A DNA stretch of 51,692 nt from Acidimicrobiales bacterium (GTDB lineage Bacteria; Actinomycetota; Acidimicrobiia; Acidimicrobiales; RAAP-2). How positions within the stretch are numbered: the first letter of the stretch is position 1; each line of letters starts with the position of its first letter. The translations under genes and the position numbers were made by a program. Location: NCBI GenBank assembly GCA_017883075.1, contig JADGOI010000005.1, positions 1 through 51,692 on the forward strand. Direction: 5' to 3'. Below the pieces are notes generated by a model. That model searched no databases. It was not told the DNA's origin and worked only from the letters and a program-made list of their open reading frames with translations. This document shows, one piece after another, positions 15,924 through 23,494 of this stretch.

Positions 15924-16421
15924 GTGTCGCAAAGCGTCCTGAGTGAGATAATCGGCCAGCCGACGGGAAAATCGGTGGTGACCGTGGAGCGCGGGCATCT
16001 GGCCACGTTTGCCGGCGCTGTGAAAGACGCCAGCCCGGTATATAGGGACCCGCGGGCGGCCACCGAGGCCGGCCTGGCTGGGATCCCGGCGCCTCCGACC
16101 TATCCGTTCGTCATGGAGAACTTCGGAGTCTTCCCCGAACTACAGCCGTCAGATGCACCTACCGGCAATGCGATGGTGTCAGTGCTCGGTCCGCTGATGG
16201 CCAAGGGCGGCCTCATCCTCCATGGAGAACAGGAGTTCACCTACCATCGGCCGATTTTCGCCGGGGACGTTCTCGAGGGCGAAGGCAAGGTGGTGGACGC
16301 GTATCAAAAGGAGTCCAAGGGCAAGACGATGACCTTCGTGGTGGTGGAGACGGTATGGACCGATCAGGCCACCGGGGATCCCGTCTGCACCTCGCGCATG
16401 AACATCATCCACCGGATCTGA
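15924..16421 (+). CDS. MaoC N-terminal-type hot-dog protein (HadA-like dehydratase subunit)
   Basis: This 165-residue protein starts at GTG with GGGAGG 6 nt upstream. It has the single hot-dog signature of the FAS1-like dehydratase/MaoC-N group: HLATFAGAVKDASPVYRDP, AGIPAPPTYPFVMENFG, and ILHGEQEFTYHRPIFAGDVL. Members pair with a catalytic MaoC subunit to hydrate or dehydrate acyl-CoA or acyl-ACP; the N-type subunit usually lacks the catalytic Asp-His pair. A matching catalytic subunit lies 1.4 kb downstream (17838). Its stop overlaps the next ATG (TGATG). Confidence 0.82.
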   Translation: MSQSVLSEIIGQPTGKSVVTVERGHLATFAGAVKDASPVYRDPRAATEAGLAGIPAPPTYPFVMENFGVFPELQPSDAPTGNAMVSVLGPLMAKGGLILHGEQEFTYHRPIFAGDVLEGEGKVVDAYQKESKGKTMTFVVVETVWTDQATGDPVCTSRMNIIHRI

Positions 16422-17251
16422 TGGTCGTTTCCGCGGCCCCCGCCGCTGACGTCCTTCGCCGGATCGAGAACGAAGTGGCGTGGATCACTCTCAACCGGCC
16501 CGAAACCGGAAACGCCATCACTGCCGAGATGAGGACCCAGCTCATCGCATGGTTGGAGGAGGCCTCGGGCGACCTGGCCGTGCGAGCGGTGGTGCTGACC
16601 GGGGCCGGGGAGAAGGGGTTCTGCACCGGGGCCGACCTCCGCAGCCAGGCCGCCGGCCCGCCGCGCCCGGTAGGCGCCCCCGACCGGGCGGTGGGCGATG
16701 CCGCCCGGCTCATCCGAAACGGCTGGCAACGTCTGGTCGGAGCGGTGCTCGACTGTGAGAAGCCGGTGATCGCAGCGGTGAACGCCACGGCCGCCGGCGG
16801 GGGTATGCATCTCGCCTTGGCCTGCGATCTGGTGATCGCGGCCGAGGAGTCGAAGTTCATCGAGGTATTCGTTCGCCGGGGGATTGCGCCCGATGCCGGG
16901 GGTGCCTACCTTCTGGCCCGGCTCGTCGGTCCCCAAAAAGCGAAGGAGCTCTTCTTCTTCGGGGACGCGGTGCCCGCCGCGGAAGCGGAACGCTTGGGTC
17001 TCGTCAATCGGGTGGTGCCCCGGGCCGAGTTGATGACCGTGGTGGGCGAGTGGGCGACCCGGTTGGCATCGGGCCCGACCCAGGCCATCGGCATGGCCAA
17101 ATACCTCACCAATCGGGCCCTCGAGTCGGACAGGTCGGCCGCCTTCTGGGACGAGGCTGTCGGTCAAGAGCTGATCACCCGGACCGAGGACTGTCGAGAG
17201 GGCCTGGCATCGTTCGCCGAACGACGGACTCCGGAGTTTCGCGGATGGTAG
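16421..17251 (+). CDS. Enoyl-CoA hydratase/isomerase (PaaG/EchA-like)
   Basis: This 276-residue protein is translationally coupled to the upstream hot-dog gene. Crotonase motifs are VAWITLNRPETGNAI, the oxyanion-hole GFCTGADLRSQ, AAVNATAAGGGMHLALACDLVIAA and FVRRGIAPDAGGAYLLARLVG. The second catalytic position is Asp in PDAGGAY, a pattern shared with isomerase-type members such as PaaG, whereas the first Glu of classical hydratases is replaced in GGGMHLAL. Isomerisation or hydration of enoyl-CoA is therefore the likely chemistry. The gene groups with the two MaoC-type proteins. Confidence 0.88.
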   Translation: MVVSAAPAADVLRRIENEVAWITLNRPETGNAITAEMRTQLIAWLEEASGDLAVRAVVLTGAGEKGFCTGADLRSQAAGPPRPVGAPDRAVGDAARLIRNGWQRLVGAVLDCEKPVIAAVNATAAGGGMHLALACDLVIAAEESKFIEVFVRRGIAPDAGGAYLLARLVGPQKAKELFFFGDAVPAAEAERLGLVNRVVPRAELMTVVGEWATRLASGPTQAIGMAKYLTNRALESDRSAAFWDEAVGQELITRTEDCREGLASFAERRTPEFRGW

Positions 17252-17321
17252 CGCCGACCGGTGACGGCCCTACAGGAACCGGTTCTTAGTCCCGGGGGGC
17301 CAAGATGCTAGAACGTGTCGC

Positions 17322-17777
17322 GTGAACTCGACCTGGTTGACCACGGCGGAATGGCTGGCCGTACTGCGAATCGGCCTCGGCCTCTGGTGGCTGAAGAGCT
17401 TCCTTCACAAGGACCTCGGGGCATGGTTGAAGCGGGGTGCCGGAATTTCGTGGGGCGGGTCCGTCGCCGAAAAGCACAAGTGGTCCTTCGTGAAGACCGG
17501 ATTCGACAAGGTCGTCCGACCCCATCCGATCCCCATGGCCTACATAGTGGTCTTCGCCGAGCTCGCTCTCGGGTTGGGCCTCATCCTGGGGTTTCTGACC
17601 CCGATCGCCGCCATCGCCGGCATCGTGCTCAACCTTCTGTACTTCGTGCTGATGATCAATGACTGGGCCGAACAAGGGCAGAACCTGATGATGATTCTGG
17701 CCGCGGTGGTGGTGCTCGGAACCCACGGTTGGGATGTATGGTCGATCGACCACCTGCTTCACCTCTTCGGAGCCTGA
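17322..17777 (+). CDS. DoxX family membrane protein
   Basis: This 151-residue protein has four hydrophobic segments, at about 11-27, 71-91, 93-112 and 120-140. EWLAVLRIGLGLWWLKSF at the N-terminus and VVFAELALGLGLILGFLTPIAA in the middle match the DoxX/SURF4-like fold. DoxX proteins are small inner-membrane redox-related proteins of variable function, so no specific reaction can be assigned. It starts at GTG 17322, 70 bp after the crotonase gene and 60 bp before the MaoC gene. Confidence 0.8.
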   Translation: MNSTWLTTAEWLAVLRIGLGLWWLKSFLHKDLGAWLKRGAGISWGGSVAEKHKWSFVKTGFDKVVRPHPIPMAYIVVFAELALGLGLILGFLTPIAAIAGIVLNLLYFVLMINDWAEQGQNLMMILAAVVVLGTHGWDVWSIDHLLHLFGA

Positions 17778-17837
17778 CCGGTGGATGTGACATTGTTCTT
17801 CCAGGACGAAGAAGGCCGTGACAAGGAGGACTGACCG

Positions 17838-18269
17838 ATGGCTCCAGGGACGTTGTACGTCGAGGACGTGGCCGAGGGCGACGAAGCGCCGGTCCGTAGT
17901 CACGTATTGACCCGCACCGATCTGGTTGCCTACGCCGGGGCGTCGGGTGACTACAACCCCATGCACCATGACGAGGTGATCGCAACGGCATCGGGCCAAC
18001 CCAGTGTGTTCGGACACGGCATGTTCTCGATGGGGCTCCTGGGCTCGGCGCTCACCGACTACGTGGGCGTCGGGAATGTCCGTCGTTTTCAGGTGCGCTT
18101 CGCCAAACAGACCTGGCCGAGTGAGAAACTCGAGACGAAGATTGTTGTGACGGGCACCCGCAACGAGGCCGGCGAACATCTGGTCGATCTCGATGTCCGT
18201 CTCCACAACGCCGACGGCGAGGAGAAGGTGGTCGGGCAGGCAACCGCGGTGCTCGCCAGTCGATCGTGA
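17838..18269 (+). CDS. MaoC-like dehydratase/hydratase (HadB-like)
   Basis: The 143-residue protein starts at ATG with AAGGAGG upstream. The catalytic hot-dog signature AYAGASGDYNPMHHDE contains Asp38 and His43 of the R-specific enoyl-CoA hydratase motif, followed by VFGHGMFSMGLLG. This is the active subunit type and should hydrate trans-2-enoyl-CoA or dehydrate (R)-3-hydroxyacyl-CoA, possibly with the catalytically incomplete subunit at 15924. The last residues ATAVLAS match the end of the family. Confidence 0.87.
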   Translation: MAPGTLYVEDVAEGDEAPVRSHVLTRTDLVAYAGASGDYNPMHHDEVIATASGQPSVFGHGMFSMGLLGSALTDYVGVGNVRRFQVRFAKQTWPSEKLETKIVVTGTRNEAGEHLVDLDVRLHNADGEEKVVGQATAVLASRS

Positions 18270-18439
18270 GCCACACCCGGCCTTTGCGTTGTCACTAGGC
18301 GACCGGCCGCGTTGGCTTCACCTCCCCCAGGCACCAGCCTCGGTCCAGAGCCCTGAGCTTCCCGAATCCGCCGGGTACCGGGTGAAGCGGTAACTGCTCG
18401 GTCCGCCCGTCGTCAGCGAGGCGCCGCCGCGGGTTCGGC

Positions 18440-19342
18440 TCAGAAGAAGCTGAACTTCGGGATACCCGATGAGATTCCCTTGAAGAGCTCGCCCTTGGCA
18501 TCGGCCAACTCTTTGGGGGTCCACATCGAGTCGCGATGAATTTCGCCCACCGGATGGAAGCCACCGGTGGCCCACACGTTGCCGCCGAAGACGATGAAGT
18601 TCTGACCGGTCACGTCGGAGGCCTCGTCGGAGGCCAGAAAACCGACCAGTTGAGCGACATTGCGGGGATCCCATTCGTCAAAGCCCTTGTCGGCCTTGGC
18701 CATCTCCCCGAACAGACCCTCGGTCATCCGGGTACGGGCCCGGGGGGAGATGGAGTTGACGGTGATGCCGTAACGCTCGAGCTCGCGGGCCAACACCCAG
18801 GTCATCGACGCGATTCCGGCCTTGGCCGCCGAATAGTTGGCCTGGCCGGCGTTGCCGTAGAGCCCGGCCTCCGAGGAGGTGTTGATGATGTGACCCGTCA
18901 CCGTCTCGCCCGCCTTGGCTCGCCCTCGCCAGTGGATGGCTGCGTGATGCGAGGGTGCGAAGTGACCCTTCAGGTGGACCCGGATGACATCGTCCCAATC
19001 CGACTCCTCCATGTTGAAACTCATCTTGTCCCGCAGAATTCCGGCGTTGTTGACCAGGATGTCGAGCTGGCCGAAGGTATCGACGGCTTGGTCGATGAGG
19101 GCCTTGGCCCCTTCCCACGAGCTGACATCAGAAGAGTTGACGGCCCCGTCGCTCCCTCCGGCCTTGATCAGCTCCACCACCTCTTCCGCCGGGTGCTTGT
19201 CGCCCCCTTCGCCCTGGAGAGAGGCACCGACGTCATTGACGATGACCTTGGCTCCCTCGGATGCCAGCAGAAGGGCCTCCTCGCGTCCGATTCCCCGACC
19301 TGCGCCGGTGACGATGGCTACCTTGCCGTCGAGCAGTCCCAT
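18440..19342 (-). CDS. SDR oxidoreductase, MFE-2/3-hydroxyacyl-CoA dehydrogenase-like
   Basis: This 300-residue protein starts at the ATG at 19342 with AGGAGG 5 nt upstream. It has TGAGRGIGRE at 12-21, NNAGILRD, INTSSEAGLYGNAGQANYS with the catalytic Ser and Tyr, and AAKAG with the Lys. The extended C-terminal part (DVTGQNFIVFGGNVWATGGF and a 45-residue tail) matches SDRs related to the hydroxyacyl-CoA dehydrogenase domain of peroxisomal multifunctional enzyme 2. It would oxidise the product of a MaoC-type hydratase to a 3-ketoacyl-CoA, complementing 15924 and 17838. It is convergent with that group. Confidence 0.88.
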   Translation of the reverse strand: MGLLDGKVAIVTGAGRGIGREEALLLASEGAKVIVNDVGASLQGEGGDKHPAEEVVELIKAGGSDGAVNSSDVSSWEGAKALIDQAVDTFGQLDILVNNAGILRDKMSFNMEESDWDDVIRVHLKGHFAPSHHAAIHWRGRAKAGETVTGHIINTSSEAGLYGNAGQANYSAAKAGIASMTWVLARELERYGITVNSISPRARTRMTEGLFGEMAKADKGFDEWDPRNVAQLVGFLASDEASDVTGQNFIVFGGNVWATGGFHPVGEIHRDSMWTPKELADAKGELFKGISSGIPKFSFF

Positions 19343-19527
19343 AGTGGCCTCCTGTGCCTAGATGTGAAATGTGGGTGCAGCGTGTGTGAATCGAGAAGCG
19401 CCGCCCATCGGAGCCCAAGACCGTGGTGATGGTGCGGTGGAACCCGGGAAGCATGGCCGAAACCCACCCCTTTCGGCAAGCCGGCGATGGTAGGTTCGGA
19501 ACTCGGCCGATGGTGAACGGAGATGTT

Positions 19528-20523
19528 GTGAGCGGAGAGACAAGGGCGGCAGCGGGGCCGAACCTCGCTGGGTCGACGAGTACTGCGATGCGCAAGGTCA
19601 CGCCGTTCCTGTCCCGGGTGGAGATGAAGGCTCGCCGGGAGGCCACCCGCCTGGCGGGACTGTCGTTCACCCAGCTTCCTCCCCGTCAGGCGGTGCGCAT
19701 GGTGTACAACGTCCTCCTGCGACGTGAGCCCGACGTCAACGCCTGGAGTGATCTGACCGCGGCCATGGCGGATGGCCATCTCACCCACCATGACGTGATG
19801 GACAGGGTCCGTTGTTCGAGCGAATACCGCACCCAAGTGCCGGTTGGAGTGGACAACCTCCACAGCTCGTTGCACGCCAGCCGATGTGAATTCATCATCG
19901 GCCTGCCCGCGGCCCGCCAGATCGTCGACCTCGGAGGCGGTCACACCATCGACCCCCGGGGGGCACTGGTGGTGCTCGGTTATCCCTATGCCTTCGATGA
20001 GTTGGTGGTGGTCGATCTCCCGCCTGACGATCGGCATCCTCTCTATCACTCCGAACGGTTCGGAGCCGGGGACACCGGGCGGGGCACGGTGCGCTATGAG
20101 TACCGTTCGATGGCCGATCTCTCGTTTGCCGAGGACAGCTCCGTCGATCTCGTCTACAGCGGGCAGTCCATCGAGCACGTCACCCCGGCGGACGGTGACA
20201 TCGTGCTCGGCGAGGCCCTTCGCGTCCTGAAGCCGGGTGGGTTCCTGGCTATCGACACGCCCAACGGCAAGGTGTGCCGCCTCCAACAGGACGCCTTCAT
20301 CGATCCGGACCACAAGGTGGAGTACACCCTCCCCGAACTGCGGTCCAAAGTCAGCTCGGCCGGATTCGAGGTGGTGGCTGAGCGCGGTCTGAACTGGGGG
20401 GGAGCGGCCGTCTCGCGGGGTGAGTTCGACCCGGTCGCCCTGGCGGCCAACTACGGGACCTACTTCGATGCCGAGTCCTGTTATCTGTTGGCGCTGCTCT
20501 GCCAAAAACCATCGCCGGGCTAG
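19528..20523 (+). CDS. SAM-dependent methyltransferase with N-terminal DUF4214-like region
   Basis: The GTG at 19528 with GGAG 5 nt upstream gives 331 residues; in-frame ATGs at 19423, 19510 and 19588 are alternatives, and a TAGGTT -10 box at 19491 favours a start downstream of it. The N-terminal segment QAVRMVYNVLLRREPDVNAW with a CSSEYR end resembles the DUF4214 repeat found in surface-polysaccharide enzymes. The C-terminal class I methyltransferase core shows QIVDLGGGHTIDP, a DLVYSGQSIEHV step and LRVLKPGGFLAIDTPNG. Sugar or lipid O-methylation is plausible, but the acceptor is unknown. It is divergent from the SDR gene. Confidence 0.8.
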   Translation: MSGETRAAAGPNLAGSTSTAMRKVTPFLSRVEMKARREATRLAGLSFTQLPPRQAVRMVYNVLLRREPDVNAWSDLTAAMADGHLTHHDVMDRVRCSSEYRTQVPVGVDNLHSSLHASRCEFIIGLPAARQIVDLGGGHTIDPRGALVVLGYPYAFDELVVVDLPPDDRHPLYHSERFGAGDTGRGTVRYEYRSMADLSFAEDSSVDLVYSGQSIEHVTPADGDIVLGEALRVLKPGGFLAIDTPNGKVCRLQQDAFIDPDHKVEYTLPELRSKVSSAGFEVVAERGLNWGGAAVSRGEFDPVALAANYGTYFDAESCYLLALLCQKPSPG

Positions 20524-20532
20524 TTGTAGTCC

Positions 20533-21414
20533 TCACCCACCGTCGGCTGCTCGGGGCACCACAATGACACCGAGCACCGAGGCGTTCCTGCGCTCGGACT
20601 CAGCCTCCACTTCGTGCATGAAGTGTCCGGCCTGGGGCGAGAGAGACTCGGACCAGGCCCGCAGTCCCTGTTGGATCACCGTCAGGTCGGCCAGTCTGGG
20701 AACGCAGTCGCCAAGGGCGTCGGCCACCGCGGTGGGATACGGAGAGGCGAGCTGTTCGGCCACCCACTCCCGGGCCAGTCGCCGGGTGGCGGCGTCGTCG
20801 TCGGGGGGCAGGGCCACCACCTGGGTGGACAGGTCGCGCAAGCGGGCAAAGAGGGCGTCGTGACCGTCGGCTATCACCAAACGCTCGAGCAACTCGGTGA
20901 TCTGCTCGGGGAGGACCATCTGGCCGAAGAGTGGGGGTACCGGGAGTTCCCACGAGCTGAAGATCTTCAGATAGGCGACCGCGGCTCGATCGGAAAGTGG
21001 TCGGCTCAGGCGTCCGAACATGCCGATGCTGTCCCGTTGGGTGGTGGCCAGTCGGGCCATGGAGCCCGAGGGATCGTCATCGCTGTGCCCCAGGGCGGTG
21101 TCGACGGCCTCGAGGAGGCGCTCGATGCGCCGATGCTCGCCATCGAGCACCAGCCGGTGCTGCACCAGGGCAGCGTGAAGGGTCTCCGGTTCGTCGTTCA
21201 GACACGCCCGGATGGCGCCCAGCCCCATGCCGAGGCTCCGGAGCAGGTCAATGCGGAGCAAGAGGAGCACGTCGGCAGGCCGAAAGGTGCGATAGCCACT
21301 GTCGAGGTGGTCGGGGGCGATGAGCCCGATGGCCTCGTAGTGGCGAATGCGTCCGGCCGTGATCCCGGTGAGGGCGGTCACGTCACCGATGAACAAACAG
21401 CCTGTTTGGGGCAC
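20533..21414 (-). CDS. MerR family transcriptional regulator
   Basis: This 293-residue protein starts at GTG 21414 after AAGGGG. Residues about 8-75 are the MerR winged helix (IGDVTALTGITAGRIRHYEAIGL, then SGYRTFRPADVLLLLRIDLL). A coiled-coil helix follows (RLVLDGEHRRIERLLEAVDTAL), then a long alpha-helical effector domain without a visible cobalamin motif or Cys cluster. It is divergent from the carotenoid-like/P450/ALDH/ligase operon across a promoter with MerR geometry, so it probably activates that operon in response to a small hydrophobic ligand. Convergent, 9 bp from the methyltransferase. Confidence 0.9.
   Translation of the reverse strand: MPQTGCLFIGDVTALTGITAGRIRHYEAIGLIAPDHLDSGYRTFRPADVLLLLRIDLLRSLGMGLGAIRACLNDEPETLHAALVQHRLVLDGEHRRIERLLEAVDTALGHSDDDPSGSMARLATTQRDSIGMFGRLSRPLSDRAAVAYLKIFSSWELPVPPLFGQMVLPEQITELLERLVIADGHDALFARLRDLSTQVVALPPDDDAATRRLAREWVAEQLASPYPTAVADALGDCVPRLADLTVIQQGLRAWSESLSPQAGHFMHEVEAESERRNASVLGVIVVPRAADGG
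21394..21408. promoter_or_regulatory. Odd-centred palindrome at the MerR gene start
   Basis: CAAACAG and CTGTTTG are perfect 7-bp inverted arms around one base, inside the first codons of the MerR gene. It could be an autoregulatory operator, or may be fortuitous since it lies within coding sequence. Confidence 0.3.
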
Positions 21415-21419
21415 GCCCC

Positions 21420-21450
21420 TTGACTCTACAACTATAGGAAGGTTTTGGAT
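21420..21450 (+). promoter_or_regulatory. MerR-type promoter with 19-bp spacer
   Basis: TTGACT (21420-21425) and TTGGAT (21445-21450) are separated by exactly 19 bp, longer than the usual 17 and diagnostic of promoters that MerR proteins activate by untwisting the spacer. CCTT and AAGG mark the edges of a 25-bp element across the spacer. It lies between the MerR gene and the start of the divergent operon and points towards the operon. The -10 match is modest. Confidence 0.5.
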
Positions 21451-21488
21451 GGTGGGGCGAAGCTTCGCGTGGGTGACAGGAGAGCCAG

Positions 21489-22319
21489 TTGCATCAGATC
21501 TATGGAACGTTGGTCGGACGTTGGTATGTCACTCTGTTCGGATTGACCTTCCTCTGGCGGGCCAGCCGACACCTCGGTTGGCGTAATACGATTCTCTACG
21601 CCGTGGCGGCGGTGGGGATCGGCGCCCTGGCGGAGAACTGCTCGGTTCACTTCGGGATTCCTTACACCGGCTACAACTTCAACCCACTTCTTCGCCACAA
21701 GGAGATCTTCATCGGCGACGTTCCCTTGATGGTCCCACTCTCCTATACCTTCTTGGGCTATTTCGGGTTTTCCGCCGGCCGGCTCTTGACCAGTGGCCCT
21801 TGGCAGACCCGGGCCCGCCGCCCGTGGCATGAGTACCTGGTCGGCTTGGTCCTCACCGTATGGGCACTGTGGATCATGGATCCGGTCTCCCGGCTCGGGA
21901 ACCGGTGGTTCCTGGGCACGGTGTTCCACTACCGCGGCCCTGGGTTCTGGTTCGGCCTCCCTCTCGGCAGCCAGGTCGGCTTCACCCTCACCGCTGCCGT
22001 CCTGTTGACCATCCTCACCTACATGACCAGGAGTGAGCCCAACCGGCGGGTCGAACGCTGGATGGACCACCCCCACATGGTGAGCCTGGTCACCTACAAC
22101 TGTCAGATCTTGTGGTTGGCCATTGTGGCCGCCGTACTGGGTGCCAATGAGATCGCCGGGTCGGCATTGCTCATGTGGGTGCCGGCCGCCGCAGTGTCCG
22201 CGGTGCTGTGGAGCACCCTCCGCCAGCTTCCCGCCGTGGTCGGATCGCCCACACCCGAATCGCCGGCCGCGGCAAGGCCGCCGGTGTCAGATTCCCCGAG
22301 GAATGAGGTCCGTATATGA
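21489..22319 (+). CDS. Carotenoid-biosynthesis-like membrane protein (DUF422/CruF-like)
   Basis: The protein has 276 residues from a TTG at 21489, the only start in frame near the strong AGGAGAG site at 21478. About seven hydrophobic segments are visible. ENCSVHFGIPYTGYNFNP and FIGDVPLMVPLSYTFLGYF resemble the DUF422 family, whose characterised members include the CruF-type carotenoid 1',2'-hydratase. The assignment rests on pattern, not on a search. It opens an operon with a P450, an ALDH and an acyl-CoA ligase, with a 4-nt overlap to the P450, so it may act on an isoprenoid substrate in the membrane. Confidence 0.6.
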   Translation: MHQIYGTLVGRWYVTLFGLTFLWRASRHLGWRNTILYAVAAVGIGALAENCSVHFGIPYTGYNFNPLLRHKEIFIGDVPLMVPLSYTFLGYFGFSAGRLLTSGPWQTRARRPWHEYLVGLVLTVWALWIMDPVSRLGNRWFLGTVFHYRGPGFWFGLPLGSQVGFTLTAAVLLTILTYMTRSEPNRRVERWMDHPHMVSLVTYNCQILWLAIVAAVLGANEIAGSALLMWVPAAAVSAVLWSTLRQLPAVVGSPTPESPAAARPPVSDSPRNEVRI

Positions 22320-23494
22320 CCGGTGGGAGCTTTGAGATCCCGCTGGGAGATCCGGCGTTCTTCGCCGGTGATCCCGATCCGGAGATGGCCGAGCTCCGCC
22401 GACACTGTCCGGTCAGTTGGCAGAAAGGTGGTGAGTTCTGGGCGGTGACCGGCCTCCGCGACATTCAAACTGTCGGCAAGGACCCAGCCAACTTCTGTTC
22501 CGGCCAGGGTGTGCTGATGTCCGACCGTGGCCGGGAGATTGCGGCCGAGGACTCCGTCCTCTACCTCGACCCTCCCCGCCATGAGCAGTACCGGAAGCTT
22601 GTCAACCGGGCGTTCACGCCGCGCCGGGTGGCTACCCTCGAGCCACGGGTGCGGGAGCTGACCGTAGATCTGCTCGACCGGATCGACCCCACCCAACCGG
22701 TCGATCTGGTGGACGCCTTGTGCGCCCCGCTCCCGTTGTTGGTCATCGCCGAACTCCTCGGCCTCCCGGCCGAAGACCGCGACAGCTTCCGCCGCTGGTC
22801 CGATGCCATCATGGAAGCGGCCACCGACCTCACCGAAGAGAATGCCCTACTGGCCCTCGAACTCATCGGCTACTTCGATGGGCAACTCGACGCCCGAGCG
22901 GAAGCTCCCACCGATGACCTGCTGAGTGCCCTGCTGGTGGCCGAGGTCGAAGGGACCCGGCTCACCCGGGCCGAGGTGCAGGGTTTTTGCATGACCCTCA
23001 TGGTGGCGGGCAATGAGACCACCCGGTCGCTCATGTCGGGCGGTCTGGTCGCCCTGGCCGATCATCCCCAACAGCGGCGCCGGCTCGAGCAGGAGCCCGA
23101 GCTTCTGGCGCCGGCCATCGAAGAGATGCTCAGATGGGTGACGCCGATCATGGCCATGGCCCGCACCACCACCGGCGAGGTCGTTCTCCACGACACCGAG
23201 CTAGGTGGGGGCGAGTACGTGGTCCTCGCCTACGGGGCGGCCAACCGGGATGAGGAGGTGTTCGGCGAGACAGCCGATTGTTTCGACGTCACCCGGTCGC
23301 CCAATCCCCACGTCTCGTTCGGCTTCGGCGAGCACTTCTGCATCGGGGCGAGCCTGGCTCGACTCGAGGCCCGGGTCCTCCTCGAAGAGGTCTTGGCCCG
23401 TTGGCCTGACTATGCGGTGGCCGGGGACATCGAACGGGCACCGTCGACCCTGTTTCGCCAGATCACCCATGTGCCGGTACTGTTCGCGCCGTGA
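22316..23494 (+). CDS. Cytochrome P450
   Basis: This 392-residue P450 overlaps the preceding gene by 4 nt (ATGA). The I-helix motif is VAGNETTRSLMSGG, ExxR is EEMLR, and Cys342 in FGFGEHFCIGASLAR binds heme. LYLDPPRHEQYRKLVNRAFTPRRV is the typical C-helix region of bacterial class I P450s. It needs a ferredoxin, possibly that at 7106. With the ALDH and ligase downstream, it could start terminal oxidation of a methyl group. Confidence 0.93.
   Translation: MTGGSFEIPLGDPAFFAGDPDPEMAELRRHCPVSWQKGGEFWAVTGLRDIQTVGKDPANFCSGQGVLMSDRGREIAAEDSVLYLDPPRHEQYRKLVNRAFTPRRVATLEPRVRELTVDLLDRIDPTQPVDLVDALCAPLPLLVIAELLGLPAEDRDSFRRWSDAIMEAATDLTEENALLALELIGYFDGQLDARAEAPTDDLLSALLVAEVEGTRLTRAEVQGFCMTLMVAGNETTRSLMSGGLVALADHPQQRRRLEQEPELLAPAIEEMLRWVTPIMAMARTTTGEVVLHDTELGGGEYVVLAYGAANRDEEVFGETADCFDVTRSPNPHVSFGFGEHFCIGASLARLEARVLLEEVLARWPDYAVAGDIERAPSTLFRQITHVPVLFAP

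Noticed and set aside
15497-16063. A 188-codon reverse-strand frame across the gap and the MaoC-N gene
   Set aside because: Composition is Arg/Pro-rich with no recognisable motif, and it overlaps the start and first 140 bp of a well-supported gene.
17781-17834. A 17-residue GTG-initiated frame (MDVTLFFQDEEGRDKED) before the MaoC gene
   Set aside because: It has no ribosome binding site of its own and merely contains that of the next gene; too short to support without conservation data.
18315-18388. 8-bp inverted repeat (GCTTCACC/GGTGAAGC) in the convergent gap after the MaoC gene
   Set aside because: The arms are short and 58 bp apart with no T-tract; it is a poor terminator and could be chance.
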